Notes: a model not told the origin generated them from the sequence alone. 58,925 nt of DNA from JBAZAX01 sp964568625 (GCA_964568625.1 CAZMQG010000009.1:1-58925); one strand, 5' to 3'; counted from the stretch's first letter, positions 1 to 8,830 are shown. Translations and numbers: made by a program.

Positions 1-54
1 ACCAGCGACCTGCTGATTACAAATCAGCTGCTCTACCAACTGAGCTATGCCAGC
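1..54 (-). tRNA. tRNA-Thr (anticodon TGT), truncated by the window edge
   Basis: On the minus strand the acceptor 5' strand GCTGGCA, a D-arm, an anticodon arm with loop TTTGTAA (anticodon TGT, reads ACA) and the start of the variable loop can be read. The T-arm and 3' end lie outside the window. It sits ten bases downstream of tRNA-Gly on the same strand and is probably co-transcribed with it. Confidence 0.93.
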
Positions 55-64
55 ACTGTTTTTT

Positions 65-141
65 TGGAGCGGGAAACGGGTCTCGAACCCGCAACCTACA
101 GCTTGGAAGGCTGTCGCTCTAGCCAATTGAGCTACTCCCGC
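65..141 (-). tRNA. tRNA-Gly (anticodon TCC)
   Basis: A full cloverleaf is visible on the minus strand: acceptor GCGGGAG paired with TTCCCGC, anticodon loop CTTCCAA (anticodon TCC) and T-loop TTCGAGA. The 3' CCA is encoded in the DNA (complement of positions 65-67). It is the leader of a small Gly-Thr tRNA unit. Confidence 0.96.
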
Positions 142-204
142 ACGTTAAATTTCAATAACACCAAGCTTAACCAATATTCTATCATTGCTAAGCACGGTAA
201 AAAC

Positions 205-232
205 AGTATATCTAAATTTTATAGCATATCAA
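205..232 (-). promoter_or_regulatory. sigma70-type promoter for tRNA-Gly/tRNA-Thr
   Basis: On the minus strand TTGATA (227-232) is followed after 16 bp by TATACT (205-210). It lies about 60 bp upstream of tRNA-Gly. The placement and hexamers fit a housekeeping promoter; no transcript evidence exists here. Confidence 0.6.
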
Positions 233-284
233 TTATTAGTTGAAAACTGCTTACTCATGATAAAATTTAGAATACTGAACTTTA

Positions 285-369
285 TGGTGGGGAGAGTAGG
301 ATTCGAACCTACGAAGGCATAGCCAACGGATTTACAGTCCGTCCCCTTTAGCCACTCGGGAATCTCCCC
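285..369 (-). tRNA. tRNA-Tyr (anticodon GTA)
   Basis: Minus-strand cloverleaf with acceptor GGGGAGA, anticodon loop CTGTAAA (anticodon GTA), the long variable arm typical of bacterial tRNA-Tyr, T-loop TTCGAAT and encoded CCA (complement of 285-287). The length of 85 nt fits a class II tRNA. Confidence 0.96.
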
Positions 370-414
370 TATACCTAAAAAAGGCCTACTTAACTGAAGT
401 AGTTTAAAGTAAAA

Positions 415-442
415 TTTATAAATATGATAGTGACTTTGACAA
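415..442 (-). promoter_or_regulatory. Promoter of tRNA-Tyr
   Basis: On the minus strand TTGTCA (437-442) precedes TATAAA (415-420) with a 16 bp spacer, about 45 bp upstream of the tRNA-Tyr 5' end. It has the same geometry as the tRNA-Gly promoter. Confidence 0.55.
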
Positions 443-597
443 AGATTTCAACTTTTTTTTGAAAATTTTATGAGAACAAAGTAATAAAGTCTTTTAGTAA
501 CTGAATAAATCGACCAAATTCTGAATTTTAAAAATTTAAATCAATTTAATAAAATAGAGACATACGTCAATCCATTTTTTTGTACACTTTTTTGATT

Positions 598-626
598 TTG
601 ACAAACAGCTCAATATTCGATAATAT
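598..626 (+). promoter_or_regulatory. Promoter of rpsI
   Basis: A perfect TTGACA (598-603), a 17 bp spacer and TAATAT (621-626) lie upstream of rpsI. The predicted 5' leader is about 60 nt and contains an AAGGA ribosome binding site at 676-680. This is the strongest consensus promoter in the window, as expected for a ribosomal protein gene. Confidence 0.75.
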
Positions 627-692
627 TTAAGCTTGTAACTGCATTTTAGTGAGTGAAAAGTAGTACTTTTAAACTAAGGATAAATAAAAAAA

Positions 693-1124
693 ATGGTTAC
701 GAAAACTCAGAAAGAAACTCGAACTGTTTATGCCCCAAAAGGCTTACTGCATGGTGTTGGCAGACGTAAATCCTCTGTCGCACGTGTTTGGTTAAAACCA
801 GGCAAAGGCACTATTGAAGTTAACGGAAAAGACTACGTCAAATATTTCGATACAGATCTATCAAGAGGGAAAATTACATTTCCTTTCAAAGTAACCAATC
901 TAGAAAGAAGCTTTGATGTAAACGTCAACGTTTTTGGCGGCGGGCTAAAAAGCCAATCAGAAGCTGTAAGACTAGGAATTTCCAGAGCTATTCTTCAAGT
1001 AAACGAAGCATTAAAACCAGCCTTGAAAAAACATGGCCTTTTAACTGTTGATTCAAGACTTAAAGAACGTAAAAAATACGGACAAAAAGCAGCTCGTAGA
1101 CGCTTCCAGTTTGTAAAACGTTAA
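693..1124 (+). CDS. rpsI: 30S ribosomal protein S9
   Basis: Structural protein of the small ribosomal subunit whose basic C-terminal tail reaches the P-site tRNA. The S9 signatures are present: the GRRKSSVARVWL block near residues 23-34, a GGG loop with the QSEAVRLGI motif near 82-97, and the tail ending FQFVKR. At 143 aa it has a basic N-terminal extension of about a dozen residues over the usual 130 aa. rplM, its usual operon partner, is not adjacent; instead the gene has its own strong promoter at 598-626. A transcription stop before glmS is not obvious, so read-through into glmS is possible. Confidence 0.97.
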   Translation: MVTKTQKETRTVYAPKGLLHGVGRRKSSVARVWLKPGKGTIEVNGKDYVKYFDTDLSRGKITFPFKVTNLERSFDVNVNVFGGGLKSQSEAVRLGISRAILQVNEALKPALKKHGLLTVDSRLKERKKYGQKAARRRFQFVKR

Positions 1125-1242
1125 TCTATTTTATTCAAGTATCGAGAATACCTATGTATTCAATGTATATTCGAATTGTTGCGCTCTCTTGCGGTAAATA
1201 TTTTATTTCTGTTGCTTTTAATTAAAAATAAAAGGGAATGTA

Positions 1243-3129
1243 ATGTGCGGAATTGTTGCATACGTAGGGAACAAACCTTGTCGAGAATTTATTATTGAAG
1301 GTTTATCTAGACTTGAATACAGGGGTTATGATTCTGCAGGAATTACTTGCATTGATAGTTCAACTAATCTTCTAAATACATGTAAAGAAGTAGGTGGCGT
1401 TAGCATTCTTAAAAAAATAGCTTCCGATTCCGAATTGAATGGCTTTGTAGGAATGGGGCATACGCGCTGGGCAACCCATGGCGTTGTTGATAAAAAAAAT
1501 GCACACCCTCATTTCAACTGCAGGAAAAATATTGCCGTCGTTCATAACGGAATAATCGAAGAACATGATGAATTAAGGCAAAAATTAATAAAAGAGGGAC
1601 ACTGCTTTAATTCAACTACTGATTCAGAAGTTGCAGCCCACCTACTAAGTAAATATCTTGATAAGTATAAAAATGTACGTCTTGCAGCAGTAAATCTTGC
1701 AAATTTAGTCAAAGGTGCATTCGGATTAGTTTTTATCCTAGAAGATCATCCTGATCAGTTATTGGTTTTCAGACATAGGTCACCAATGGTTTTGGGGGTT
1801 GGAGAAGGCGAAACATTTGTTTCATCAGATATTCTTGCCTTTTCTGATAAAACAAACAAAGTCGTGTTTTTACCTGATGAATGCTTTGCAATAGTAAAAA
1901 AAGATTCCATCGAATTATTTGATTTTAATAATCAACCGTTACAAATTCAAATTCAAGAAATAGATAGCAAGTACCTGGAAGTCGACAAGCAAGAATTTGA
2001 ACATTACATGCTTAAAGAAATTTATGAGCAAAAGAAAGCAATTAGCCGAACAATATCATTTTTAAAAACAATTGGATGTAGTAAAGATGATATTAGCGGC
2101 AGTCATTCAATCAACAGTACTTGTTTATGGCGTCAAATTGGACTAACTCCAGATATTATAAAAAATTTAAAAACACTGCATATCGTAGCAGCAGGAACCT
2201 CATGGCATGCAGCTAGAATTGCTCAATTCTTTTTTGAGGTTATAGTAAAAATTCCTACAAAAATATATCTGTCTTCTGAGTTCAGGTATATGCCATTTTT
2301 TGCAGAACAAAATTGTGCTTTTTTGTTTATCTCACAATCTGGAGAAACAGCTGACACTCTCGAATGCCTACGCTTGATAAACTCATTTGAGCTACCAACT
2401 ATTACACTCACAAACATTTCAACAAGTTCAATGGTTCGTGAATCAACAGGTTTTCTACCAATGCAAGCAGGTCCAGAGATTTCCGTGGCATCAACAAAGG
2501 CTTTTTCTACTCAACTCGCATCACTTTATTGGCTAGCCCACAGAATGGCGGTAGAACGTAATAGTCTTGCCTGGGATGATATGGAAAAAGCCGAAGAAGA
2601 CTTATTTGTTGCCGCTGAAATTCTTGAATCAACAATTGATGTTTATAAGTTAAAAATTATCACCGAACTTGCACCGAAGTATTCAAAATTTGATAAATTT
2701 ATATTTTTGGGACGTCATGTTAGTTATCCATTTGCAATGGAAGCAGCTCTTAAGTTAAAAGAGGTTTCTTATATATTTGCGCAGTGCTACCCAGCCGGAG
2801 AACTAAAACACGGACCTATCGCACTTGTAGATTCGCATACACCAATAATGATTTTCTCATCACTTGATGAATTAATTTATCGAAAACTTATCTCAAATGC
2901 GCAAGAAGTAAAAGCACGTCAGGGACATTTGATTGTATTTGCCTTTGAAGGACAAAAAGAGTTGATTCAACTTGCTGATGTGGTATTCATAATTCCAAAA
3001 GTAAAACCTTTATTGGCTCCGCTTGCCATGACAGGACTTATGCAGTTCTTGGTTTACCAAATTGCACGCGAGTTAAATCTTCCAATCGATAAACCAAGAA
3101 ATTTGGCAAAATCAGTCACAGTAGAATAA
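1243..3129 (+). CDS. glmS: Glutamine-fructose-6-phosphate aminotransferase (isomerizing)
   Basis: Makes glucosamine-6-phosphate from fructose-6-phosphate and glutamine, the entry step to UDP-GlcNAc for peptidoglycan and LPS. Residues 1-220 form a class II glutamine amidotransferase whose catalytic Cys2 follows the initiator Met (MCGIVAYVG); HTRWATHG and the GDS-like STTDSE block are present. Two SIS sugar-isomerase domains follow (SQSGETADTLE near 365, then FLGRHVSYPFAMEAALKLKE near 490), and the C-terminus NLAKSVTVE is typical of the family. Length 628 aa is close to the usual 610. An AAAGGGAAT ribosome site lies just upstream. The 118-base upstream gap is too short for, and shows no sign of, a glmS ribozyme. 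It supplies the pathway that MurA continues. Confidence 0.97.
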   Translation: MCGIVAYVGNKPCREFIIEGLSRLEYRGYDSAGITCIDSSTNLLNTCKEVGGVSILKKIASDSELNGFVGMGHTRWATHGVVDKKNAHPHFNCRKNIAVVHNGIIEEHDELRQKLIKEGHCFNSTTDSEVAAHLLSKYLDKYKNVRLAAVNLANLVKGAFGLVFILEDHPDQLLVFRHRSPMVLGVGEGETFVSSDILAFSDKTNKVVFLPDECFAIVKKDSIELFDFNNQPLQIQIQEIDSKYLEVDKQEFEHYMLKEIYEQKKAISRTISFLKTIGCSKDDISGSHSINSTCLWRQIGLTPDIIKNLKTLHIVAAGTSWHAARIAQFFFEVIVKIPTKIYLSSEFRYMPFFAEQNCAFLFISQSGETADTLECLRLINSFELPTITLTNISTSSMVRESTGFLPMQAGPEISVASTKAFSTQLASLYWLAHRMAVERNSLAWDDMEKAEEDLFVAAEILESTIDVYKLKIITELAPKYSKFDKFIFLGRHVSYPFAMEAALKLKEVSYIFAQCYPAGELKHGPIALVDSHTPIMIFSSLDELIYRKLISNAQEVKARQGHLIVFAFEGQKELIQLADVVFIIPKVKPLLAPLAMTGLMQFLVYQIARELNLPIDKPRNLAKSVTVE

Positions 3130-3160
3130 TTAAAAATAATTTTGAGCCATTTTCAGTTAT

Positions 3161-3862
3161 TTATATTGTTGAGTTTGATGAGCAAGCGCATCCAGTCCCT
3201 CCAAAATTCCCCGTTAGATAAAGAGTCAAAATTGTTCCACCAGTTGAAACTAATAATGACGCAAGACCTATACCAAATTTTACAGCAAAGGCTCTAAACT
3301 TTTGGCAGCCTGTTGGAGGCAATTTAATCTCTTGAATAATCGACAAAGGTGGCATATCATCCAAAAGAATCTCTTTCGTAATATATTCTTTTCCAGCTTG
3401 CTGACTTGCTTCTGCAAGCGAATCCTTGAACAATGACTGAAATTGTCCAATCGCTGAAGTAAAAAGCTCTATAATCTGAGGCGTTAAAATAAAACTTCTT
3501 TCCGGACCGGAAGCACGTTTGAAATTATTTTTTAAAGAAATACTCTTCAATGAAGGAGAACTCGTAAGAAGACCTGCCATCTTTTTAAGCAATTCAAAAT
3601 CACATTTAGCAAAACTATTCTTTTCAAGTGATAAAAATTCGATTTTATTATTATTAATAAAACACAACATCTCCACAAATATAGACTCAAATGATTCTTC
3701 AGTAATTCCAAGATTACTAAGGTCTAGCTTATGGCTAGCTGTATCATGTCGTGCTGAATAATCTATATCAGACCGGCCATCCACAACCTTGATTGCCAAC
3801 ATACAATCCAAAGTAGAAAAAACAGCAATAAAGCTACTCAGGCAAAATAATTTTACCTTCAT
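3161..3862 (-). CDS. Exported leucine-rich-like protein with C-terminal membrane segment
   Basis: I do not recognise a named family. The first 23 residues form a signal peptide (basic MKVK, hydrophobic core to MLAIKV). Residues about 45-115 contain LRR-like periodicity of the ribonuclease-inhibitor type (LDLSNLGITEESF, IEFLSLEKNSF, LKSISLKNNF). A hydrophobic stretch near 195-217 (IGLASLLVSTGGTILTLYL) is followed by a short Gly/Cys/Ser tail (GCACSS). Such a tail-anchored LRR architecture resembles eukaryote-like proteins of intracellular bacteria. The start has a strong GGGGAG site. It lies downstream of radA on the same strand after about 100 bases and converges on glmS. The LRR call is moderate; export is better supported. 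Confidence 0.75.
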   Translation of the reverse strand: MKVKLFCLSSFIAVFSTLDCMLAIKVVDGRSDIDYSARHDTASHKLDLSNLGITEESFESIFVEMLCFINNNKIEFLSLEKNSFAKCDFELLKKMAGLLTSSPSLKSISLKNNFKRASGPERSFILTPQIIELFTSAIGQFQSLFKDSLAEASQQAGKEYITKEILLDDMPPLSIIQEIKLPPTGCQKFRAFAVKFGIGLASLLVSTGGTILTLYLTGNFGGTGCACSSNSTI

Positions 3863-3961
3863 ACTAAGTCTCCCCTAAAAATATACCGTTATTTAACAGC
3901 TGCTTGAATATTAGCAGTCTAGATAATCAAAAATAAAGAATTTAGAAATTATTATAATTTG

Positions 3962-5317
3962 TTACTTTTCAGGAAACAGTCCTAACAACTCATAAACATT
4001 CTGAAAGCTAAGACTTTTACATGACGTCTTAACACTCTGTCCCTTAGAGAGCAAAATACTCTCAAGTCCAAAACGCTCTGTTTCCTTTATAACAGCTCCA
4101 ATTTGATTGATAGGCTTTATCTGTCCGGTTAAACTAATTTCTGCCACTGCAACCGATTTTTGTGGCAATGTAACACGAAAATAGCTTGAAAGTAACGCCA
4201 ATGCTATTCCTAAGTCAGCGGAACTCTCTTTTATTTTAAATCCACCACTAACTTTAAAGAATATATCCTGAGTACTAAATTTAATATGAAGATATTTTTC
4301 TAAAATTGCGGCAATCAGAACCACTTGTTTCGGATCAAGACCGGTAACAACACGTTGCGGCATTCCAAATTTTGAGTCTACACACAAAGCCTGTAGTTCT
4401 AGTAATAAAGGACGAGATCCTTCTATGCAGCATACAAGTGATGAACCGGGATTATAAGAAGCTTCGGACAATATGTACTGATTAATATTTCCAATCTCGA
4501 TAAGACCCTTTTCGTGCATTTCAAAAAATCCAACTTCATTGATATTTCCAAAGCGATTTTTTACTGAACGTAAAACACGAACTTGCCAACGATCCTCTCC
4601 CTGTAAATAAAATACTGCATCAACCATATGCTCCAGAACCTTAGGCCCTGCCATCTGTCCATCTTTTGTGATATGGCCGGTAATTAAAACGGCAATGTTA
4701 TTTTCTTTAGCAAAACGCATCAAAAAAAACGCAGCCTCACGCATTTGAGCAACTGTTCCGGGATAAGAATGAGATTGCGATGATATGTGACAGTTCTGTA
4801 TTGAGTCAAGAATAACTAAATCAGGTTTTAGCTGTTCACAAGTAAATATTATATCCTCAAGGGTTGATTGATCCGAAAACAACAAATTTGTACTTGTTAT
4901 GCCAAGCCTTACAGAACGTCCCTTAACTTGCTCAAGAGACTCTTCTGATGAAAAATATGCAACTTTTTTATTTTGTGAAATTTTATCTGCAATTTGAAGC
5001 AATAAAGTAGATTTGCCAATTCCGGGGTCACCGGTCAAAATTATAAATGAACCGGGGAGTACGCCACCACCAAGAACATTGTCCCATTCTCTAACTCCTG
5101 AAACCATTCGAGCTTGTGAATCAATTTTTATGTCTTCAAGGTTAAATAACTTGAGACTGGTTGCAGTCCCACCGTTTTTAGAAATACCATTCTCACGTGG
5201 TTCATTTACAAATTCAGAAAAACTGTTCCATTCGTTGCATGAAGGACAGCAGCCAATCCATTTCACACTTTGATAAGAACAATTAGTACAACGATAACCG
5301 GTTTTTGTTTTTGCCAT
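3962..5317 (-). CDS. radA: DNA repair protein RadA (Sms)
   Basis: RecA-like ATPase acting on branched recombination intermediates. The 451 aa show all RadA landmarks in order: N-terminal zinc finger (Cys10, Cys13, Cys24, Cys27), Walker A GDPGIGKST at 96-104, Walker B LVILDS near 167-172, the RadA-specific KNRFG motif at 253-257, and a C-terminal Lon-protease-like domain from about 290 (GGFKIKESSADLGIALALLSS). Length matches the family (about 450-460). It starts 35 bases after the tdk stop and probably shares a transcript with it. The ribosome site is weak, which fits translation in an operon. Confidence 0.97.
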   Translation of the reverse strand: MAKTKTGYRCTNCSYQSVKWIGCCPSCNEWNSFSEFVNEPRENGISKNGGTATSLKLFNLEDIKIDSQARMVSGVREWDNVLGGGVLPGSFIILTGDPGIGKSTLLLQIADKISQNKKVAYFSSEESLEQVKGRSVRLGITSTNLLFSDQSTLEDIIFTCEQLKPDLVILDSIQNCHISSQSHSYPGTVAQMREAAFFLMRFAKENNIAVLITGHITKDGQMAGPKVLEHMVDAVFYLQGEDRWQVRVLRSVKNRFGNINEVGFFEMHEKGLIEIGNINQYILSEASYNPGSSLVCCIEGSRPLLLELQALCVDSKFGMPQRVVTGLDPKQVVLIAAILEKYLHIKFSTQDIFFKVSGGFKIKESSADLGIALALLSSYFRVTLPQKSVAVAEISLTGQIKPINQIGAVIKETERFGLESILLSKGQSVKTSCKSLSFQNVYELLGLFPEK

Positions 5318-5352
5318 AATTTTATTCTAGTTCGCTAGAAAATTTTAAGTTT

Positions 5353-6009
5353 TTATAAACTTTTTTCGCCAGCTTTGTTTTGGTTACCCAAGAGCATACT
5401 TGGCACTAAACACGGCCTTTGGTCTATTGCAAAACAATCTCTGCACCTAGCCTCATAACACTCTTCAGCCCCAACCAAAATAATAGGATCAGAATATTTT
5501 GCAGGCTGTCCATTTACGATTCGTTGAGTATGGTGAGCATCTTTTCCGCAAACAACGCAAATTGCTTTGAACTTCAAAACCTCATCGGCAATAGCCATCA
5601 GTAACGGAACTATTCCAAAAGGCTCACCTTTAAAATCAAGATCCAAACCTGCAACAATAACCCTCTTCCCATTTTCAACAAGCTTACAAATTATATCAAT
5701 TATTTTTACCGGAAAAAATTGAATTTCATCAATTCCAACCACATCTATATTTTTATTCGCAAGCTCTAGAATTTTCTCAATATTGTCATCAGAACCACCA
5801 ACAATAAAGGCATTGCGCTCTCTTCCCTGGTGCGAAACCACACTGGTTGCGCACATGCTTTTACGTTTATCTATTGAGTGTTTAATGGTCAAAACATTCT
5901 GTTTTGCAAATTCCGCACGTTTTAAGCGACGAAGCAACTCTTCTGTTTTACCGGAAAACATTGATCCGCAAACAACTTCCAATCGCCCTTTTAATTTTTT
6001 ATCTTCCAT
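5353..6009 (-). CDS. tdk: Thymidine kinase, type II
   Basis: Phosphorylates thymidine to dTMP in the salvage pathway. The P-loop GSMFSGKT lies near residues 15-22, with DEIQFF in the middle and the lasso-domain zinc cysteines CVVCGK and CRDC toward the C-terminus. I place the start at 6009 (MEDKKLKG) because AAGGG sits six bases before it; the upstream ATG at 6015 directly abuts that site. Together with tmk at 55851 this gives a route from host-derived thymidine to dTDP. It is followed by radA. Confidence 0.95.
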   Translation of the reverse strand: MEDKKLKGRLEVVCGSMFSGKTEELLRRLKRAEFAKQNVLTIKHSIDKRKSMCATSVVSHQGRERNAFIVGGSDDNIEKILELANKNIDVVGIDEIQFFPVKIIDIICKLVENGKRVIVAGLDLDFKGEPFGIVPLLMAIADEVLKFKAICVVCGKDAHHTQRIVNGQPAKYSDPIILVGAEECYEARCRDCFAIDQRPCLVPSMLLGNQNKAGEKSL

Positions 6010-6050
6010 TTTCATCCCTTAAATTTTTTTATATTTAAAAATTTTTACAT

Positions 6051-7172
6051 TTACTTGGGTTGCGGCGCAGGAACATTCTCACTATTCCAAAAACTTGAAA
6101 CCCATTGTCCAAACGAACTAAATCCTGATCCAATTTTGCCCCAAAATCCAGGTCCCGGCGCCGGCTCAACAACTTTGGGTTCTGGGTGCTTTTGCGATTT
6201 GGACCTTACGCGCTCGAGCGCATATTGAATTAGCCCACAAGTAACTTTTATAACCGGTGAACTGTCAGCCTTTTTCGCTTTTTCTTCGAATATATCTAGC
6301 ATTTGTTGTAGAAAACCGTCAGCCCAATCTATTACGTGTTTGCCTGACCGCTTAGCCACAAACCAAATCACAACACAAGCTATTACACAAACAACAATAA
6401 CAACACTCATAATTTTAAAAAAAGTTTTCAAAAAAGAGGGTTTCAATAGAGGCTCTGCAACTGAATACACCTGCAAAAACTCAATGAACTCATCTATCTC
6501 TTCATTTTTTAAAGAACAACCTACTAATGTTTTTTTAACCTCAAATAATTCTCTTTTTATTTTATCAAGATAATACACAGAATGTTTAATTTTTTCTTTA
6601 TATGATAAATCTGCAGAATTCACAATTAAAAGAAAAATCATCGCCTTTGACAGTGTTGCACGAAATGGGTATATAGATTGCTGCAACACATCATTTGAAC
6701 GGGTTTTATTTGAAATATTAAATTTATAAAATTTGTGCAAAAGGCAGTAAAATCTACCCTTGTCTTGTTTCTCAATTTCTATTTCGTTAACAAAATTTCT
6801 AAAAACAAAGTAGAAATATCGGCCAAGTTTTTGGAGCAATAACTGCGCCATTGGATCGTCTTGTTTATTTTTCTGTCCCCATTCAATAAGATTCAGCAAA
6901 ACAGGTCCTGATTTAAGAATATCCTGATCAATAGAGCCTTTTAGAATAAGACTTTTTTCCTCTTCAGAAAAAAAATCTTTCTCTAGAAGATCCCTGTATA
7001 GATCTTCAAATTCTTCCAGAGCAACCAAACTTTTATCATCCAGATGAGTAAATAAATCATCAGAGTAGCCCCGAATTACGGGGCTACTAGACATCAAATT
7101 TAAAAACAATCCATTAAAAAATAAATACAATATTGCTTTTTTAAATTTCATTTTTACCGCCAAAATAACCAT
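6051..7172 (-). CDS. Exported/membrane protein, paralog of the gene at 9773-11029
   Basis: No known family recognised. An N-terminal hydrophobic segment (KKAILYLFFNGLFLNL) acts as signal peptide or anchor, followed by the YSDDLF block shared with its paralog. A mainly helical region of about 220 residues includes conserved GPVLLNLIEW, LLHKFYKF, SKAMIFLLIVNS and YYLDKIKRELFE. A second strong transmembrane segment near residues 255-280 (SVVIVVCVIACVVIWFVA) precedes a Pro-rich C-terminus. The paralog aligns over most of its length, with gaps. I prefer the start at 7172, which has AAGGA nine bases upstream; 7151 is an alternative that matches the paralog's leader length. The pair brackets the three ankyrin-type genes. 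A short hairpin (7064-7088) lies inside its 5' coding region. Confidence 0.8.
   Translation of the reverse strand: MVILAVKMKFKKAILYLFFNGLFLNLMSSSPVIRGYSDDLFTHLDDKSLVALEEFEDLYRDLLEKDFFSEEEKSLILKGSIDQDILKSGPVLLNLIEWGQKNKQDDPMAQLLLQKLGRYFYFVFRNFVNEIEIEKQDKGRFYCLLHKFYKFNISNKTRSNDVLQQSIYPFRATLSKAMIFLLIVNSADLSYKEKIKHSVYYLDKIKRELFEVKKTLVGCSLKNEEIDEFIEFLQVYSVAEPLLKPSFLKTFFKIMSVVIVVCVIACVVIWFVAKRSGKHVIDWADGFLQQMLDIFEEKAKKADSSPVIKVTCGLIQYALERVRSKSQKHPEPKVVEPAPGPGFWGKIGSGFSSFGQWVSSFWNSENVPAPQPK
7064..7088. repeat. Small TAGCCCC hairpin inside the 5' coding region
   Basis: AGTAGCCCC (7064-7072) is the exact inverted repeat of GGGGCTACT (7080-7088) around a 7-nt loop. It lies in the codons just after the signal segment. 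The core TAGCCCC and the 7-nt loop recur in the larger hairpin at 9677-9719, downstream of the paralogous gene. Confidence 0.7.
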
Positions 7173-7384
7173 AGTCCATAATCCTTTTTTACAATAACCT
7201 TCATACAAGTAAAGCTAACAGCCATTGCGTTAAAAATAAAGATTTTTGCAGAATTTCAACAAAACGGATTATTTGCAAAATTCATCAACAAATAAAGTCA
7301 CCTCAATGGGAAAATAGTTATTAATGGTCAACTAAAATTTATACTAAATACTATAAAATATTCCTAGAAATCATACATACAAAT

Positions 7385-8080
7385 TTACATTATAGCGCAA
7401 CCAAGCCATCCTTTGCTCTGTTGGCAATATTCAGCTAATAATCTTGCTATCTCTATATAGCCGCGGCTTTCGGCATACCATAATGCCGTATGACCATTTT
7501 CATCTTTAGTCATAATAAATTCAACCCTATGTTCTTTCGATAGGTAGCTTGCAGACAAATATGATAGCACAAGTCTAACCATTTCTATATTACCATGAAA
7601 TGCCGCATGATGCAGTGGAGTAACTCCATTTGAAGCCTTCCCCATAACAAGCGCAGCTCGCTGCTCTTTAGGCACAAACGACATCAAAAATTTAACCATC
7701 TCTGTATCATCTCTACACATTGCAATAGCTGGAGCTGTACCACATGATGGGGATTCCTTCATAACAAGCGCAGCTCTCTGCTCTTCTGGTTCACGCTCAA
7801 TCGCCTCCCGAACTAAGTCCATGTCTCCACTAGCCACTGCAAGATGTAGTATAGTACCTCCATCAGGTACTATACGGTCAATAATAAAATACCCTATTGT
7901 TTTTTTTACACGTTCAAACCAACTTAATGTTTGATTATCGTCTTTTTTTCGATTGGCTGCAGGCTCACCCGCCCCACCCTTCCCTGATATTTCATCGGCA
8001 CCACGTTTCATCCCAAATGCAACCGAATTTATGCTACCCATAATCAACATCGATAACATTATCTTCTTAAAAATTTTCAT
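7385..8080 (-). CDS. Exported ankyrin-repeat protein with C-terminal CaaX box (CAIM)
   Basis: Residues 1-23 form a signal peptide ending VAFG, nearly identical to those of the next two genes upstream in transcription. A basic linker (MKRGADEISGKG, NRKKDD) follows. Residues about 75-220 hold roughly four ankyrin repeats (GGTILHLAVASGDMDLVREA; APAIAMCRDDTEMVKFLM; VTPLHHAAFHGNIEMVRLVL; HTALWYAESRGYIEIARLL). The protein ends GWLGCAIM: Cys at position -4, aliphatic a2 and Met as X, a farnesylation-type CaaX box used only by eukaryotic prenyltransferases. Repeat-mediated binding of host proteins at a host membrane is an inference. The start has AGGAGAG upstream. Confidence 0.88.
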   Translation of the reverse strand: MKIFKKIMLSMLIMGSINSVAFGMKRGADEISGKGGAGEPAANRKKDDNQTLSWFERVKKTIGYFIIDRIVPDGGTILHLAVASGDMDLVREAIEREPEEQRAALVMKESPSCGTAPAIAMCRDDTEMVKFLMSFVPKEQRAALVMGKASNGVTPLHHAAFHGNIEMVRLVLSYLSASYLSKEHRVEFIMTKDENGHTALWYAESRGYIEIARLLAEYCQQSKGWLGCAIM

Positions 8081-8155
8081 TGTGTAATCTCTCCTAAAAA
8101 GTTATATATCTAATTATATAAACAAAAAATTTTTACTTATTAAGTTGACGTCAAA

Positions 8156-8755
8156 TTACATTATGTTACAGATAGACCCTGTTTCTTGTTTTTCTTGCTT
8201 TTTGGGAGCAACTGGGCTTCCATCAGAATCCTCATGCGATCTTTTTTTTGATTCTTGACCAGATTCCTCTTGTTCTTGTTCCTGACAATGTTCAAGATAT
8301 TCAATAATCACCTCACTTGCCTCTTTATGAAATTCGGATGCAGCTGCAACCTTCTTTTGAACTTCTTTGGCCATTGCACTTCTATGTTCTGCAGGAATAG
8401 ACCATAGTAATACTCTTAACATCGCTGGATGGTCACAGATTATAGCATTATTATATGTTGAAATCCCCCACACGACCACAAGATCTGGTTTATACATAAC
8501 AAATTCAAATCTCTGCGTTGCAGGTAAAGCTTTCAGCATGCCTCTTACTATCTCAACTCGATTTTGTTCTACAGCACTGCGGAATATTTCAAGATTCTTT
8601 TGATGCTTAATTTGTCTCACTTTCTCCTCAGCCATAACAGCTTCAGCTCTATCGAAAGCTTTTTGATCTGTCGCCGCCGACCACATCCCAAACGCCACAG
8701 AATTTATGCTACCAATCATCAAAATAGATAATATTATTTTCTTAAAAATTTTCAT
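8156..8755 (-). CDS. Exported ankyrin-like protein with C-terminal CaaX box (CNIM)
   Basis: Shares its signal peptide (ending GSINSVAFG) with the neighbouring genes but lacks the MKRGADEISGKG linker. Residues about 50-130 resemble degenerate ankyrin repeats (LEIFRSAVEQNRVEIVRGMLKAL; ISTYNNAIICDHPAMLRVLL) and are clearly homologous to the gene at 8831-9472. The C-terminal third is charged (EQEQEESGQ, KKRSHED, KKQEKQE), giving a basic stretch before the end SICNIM, a CaaX box with X = Met. The last seven codons are the same as those ending the 8831 gene. It follows a 42-bp palindrome that separates it from the preceding gene. Confidence 0.82.
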   Translation of the reverse strand: MKIFKKIILSILMIGSINSVAFGMWSAATDQKAFDRAEAVMAEEKVRQIKHQKNLEIFRSAVEQNRVEIVRGMLKALPATQRFEFVMYKPDLVVVWGISTYNNAIICDHPAMLRVLLWSIPAEHRSAMAKEVQKKVAAASEFHKEASEVIIEYLEHCQEQEQEESGQESKKRSHEDSDGSPVAPKKQEKQETGSICNIM

Positions 8756-8781
8756 TGTATAATCTCCTCAAAAGTTAAAAA

Positions 8782-8823
8782 CTTACTTGATAAGTAAAAA
8801 GATCTTTTTACTTATCAAGTAAG
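8782..8823. terminator. 42-bp perfect palindrome, probable terminator between two effector-like genes
   Basis: Positions 8782-8823 read identically on both strands (CTTACTTGATAAGTAAAAAG and its complement around GATC). On the minus strand it lies eight bases after the stop of the 8831 gene and is followed by a T-rich run, so it can act as a factor-independent terminator or attenuator before the next gene. A decayed copy of its right arm lies upstream of 8156. Confidence 0.65.
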
Positions 8824-8830
8824 CGTCAAA

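Larger units (their letters stand above)
370..692. other. Intergenic region between tRNA-Tyr and rpsI holding two divergent promoters
   Basis: No coding potential is visible in these 323 bases. They hold a minus-strand promoter for tRNA-Tyr near 415-442 and a plus-strand promoter for rpsI at 598-626. The rest is A/T-rich sequence with no clear hairpin. Confidence 0.6.

Noticed and set aside
1125..1242. Possible glmS ribozyme/riboswitch before glmS
   Set aside because: The gap is only 118 bases and shows none of the conserved pairing or core sequence; glmS ribozymes are mainly found in Gram-positive bacteria.
3161..3862. GCACSS tail of the LRR-like protein as a lipidation site
   Set aside because: The cysteines are too far from the end for CaaX and not in a lipobox after the signal peptide; no known lipidation motif fits.
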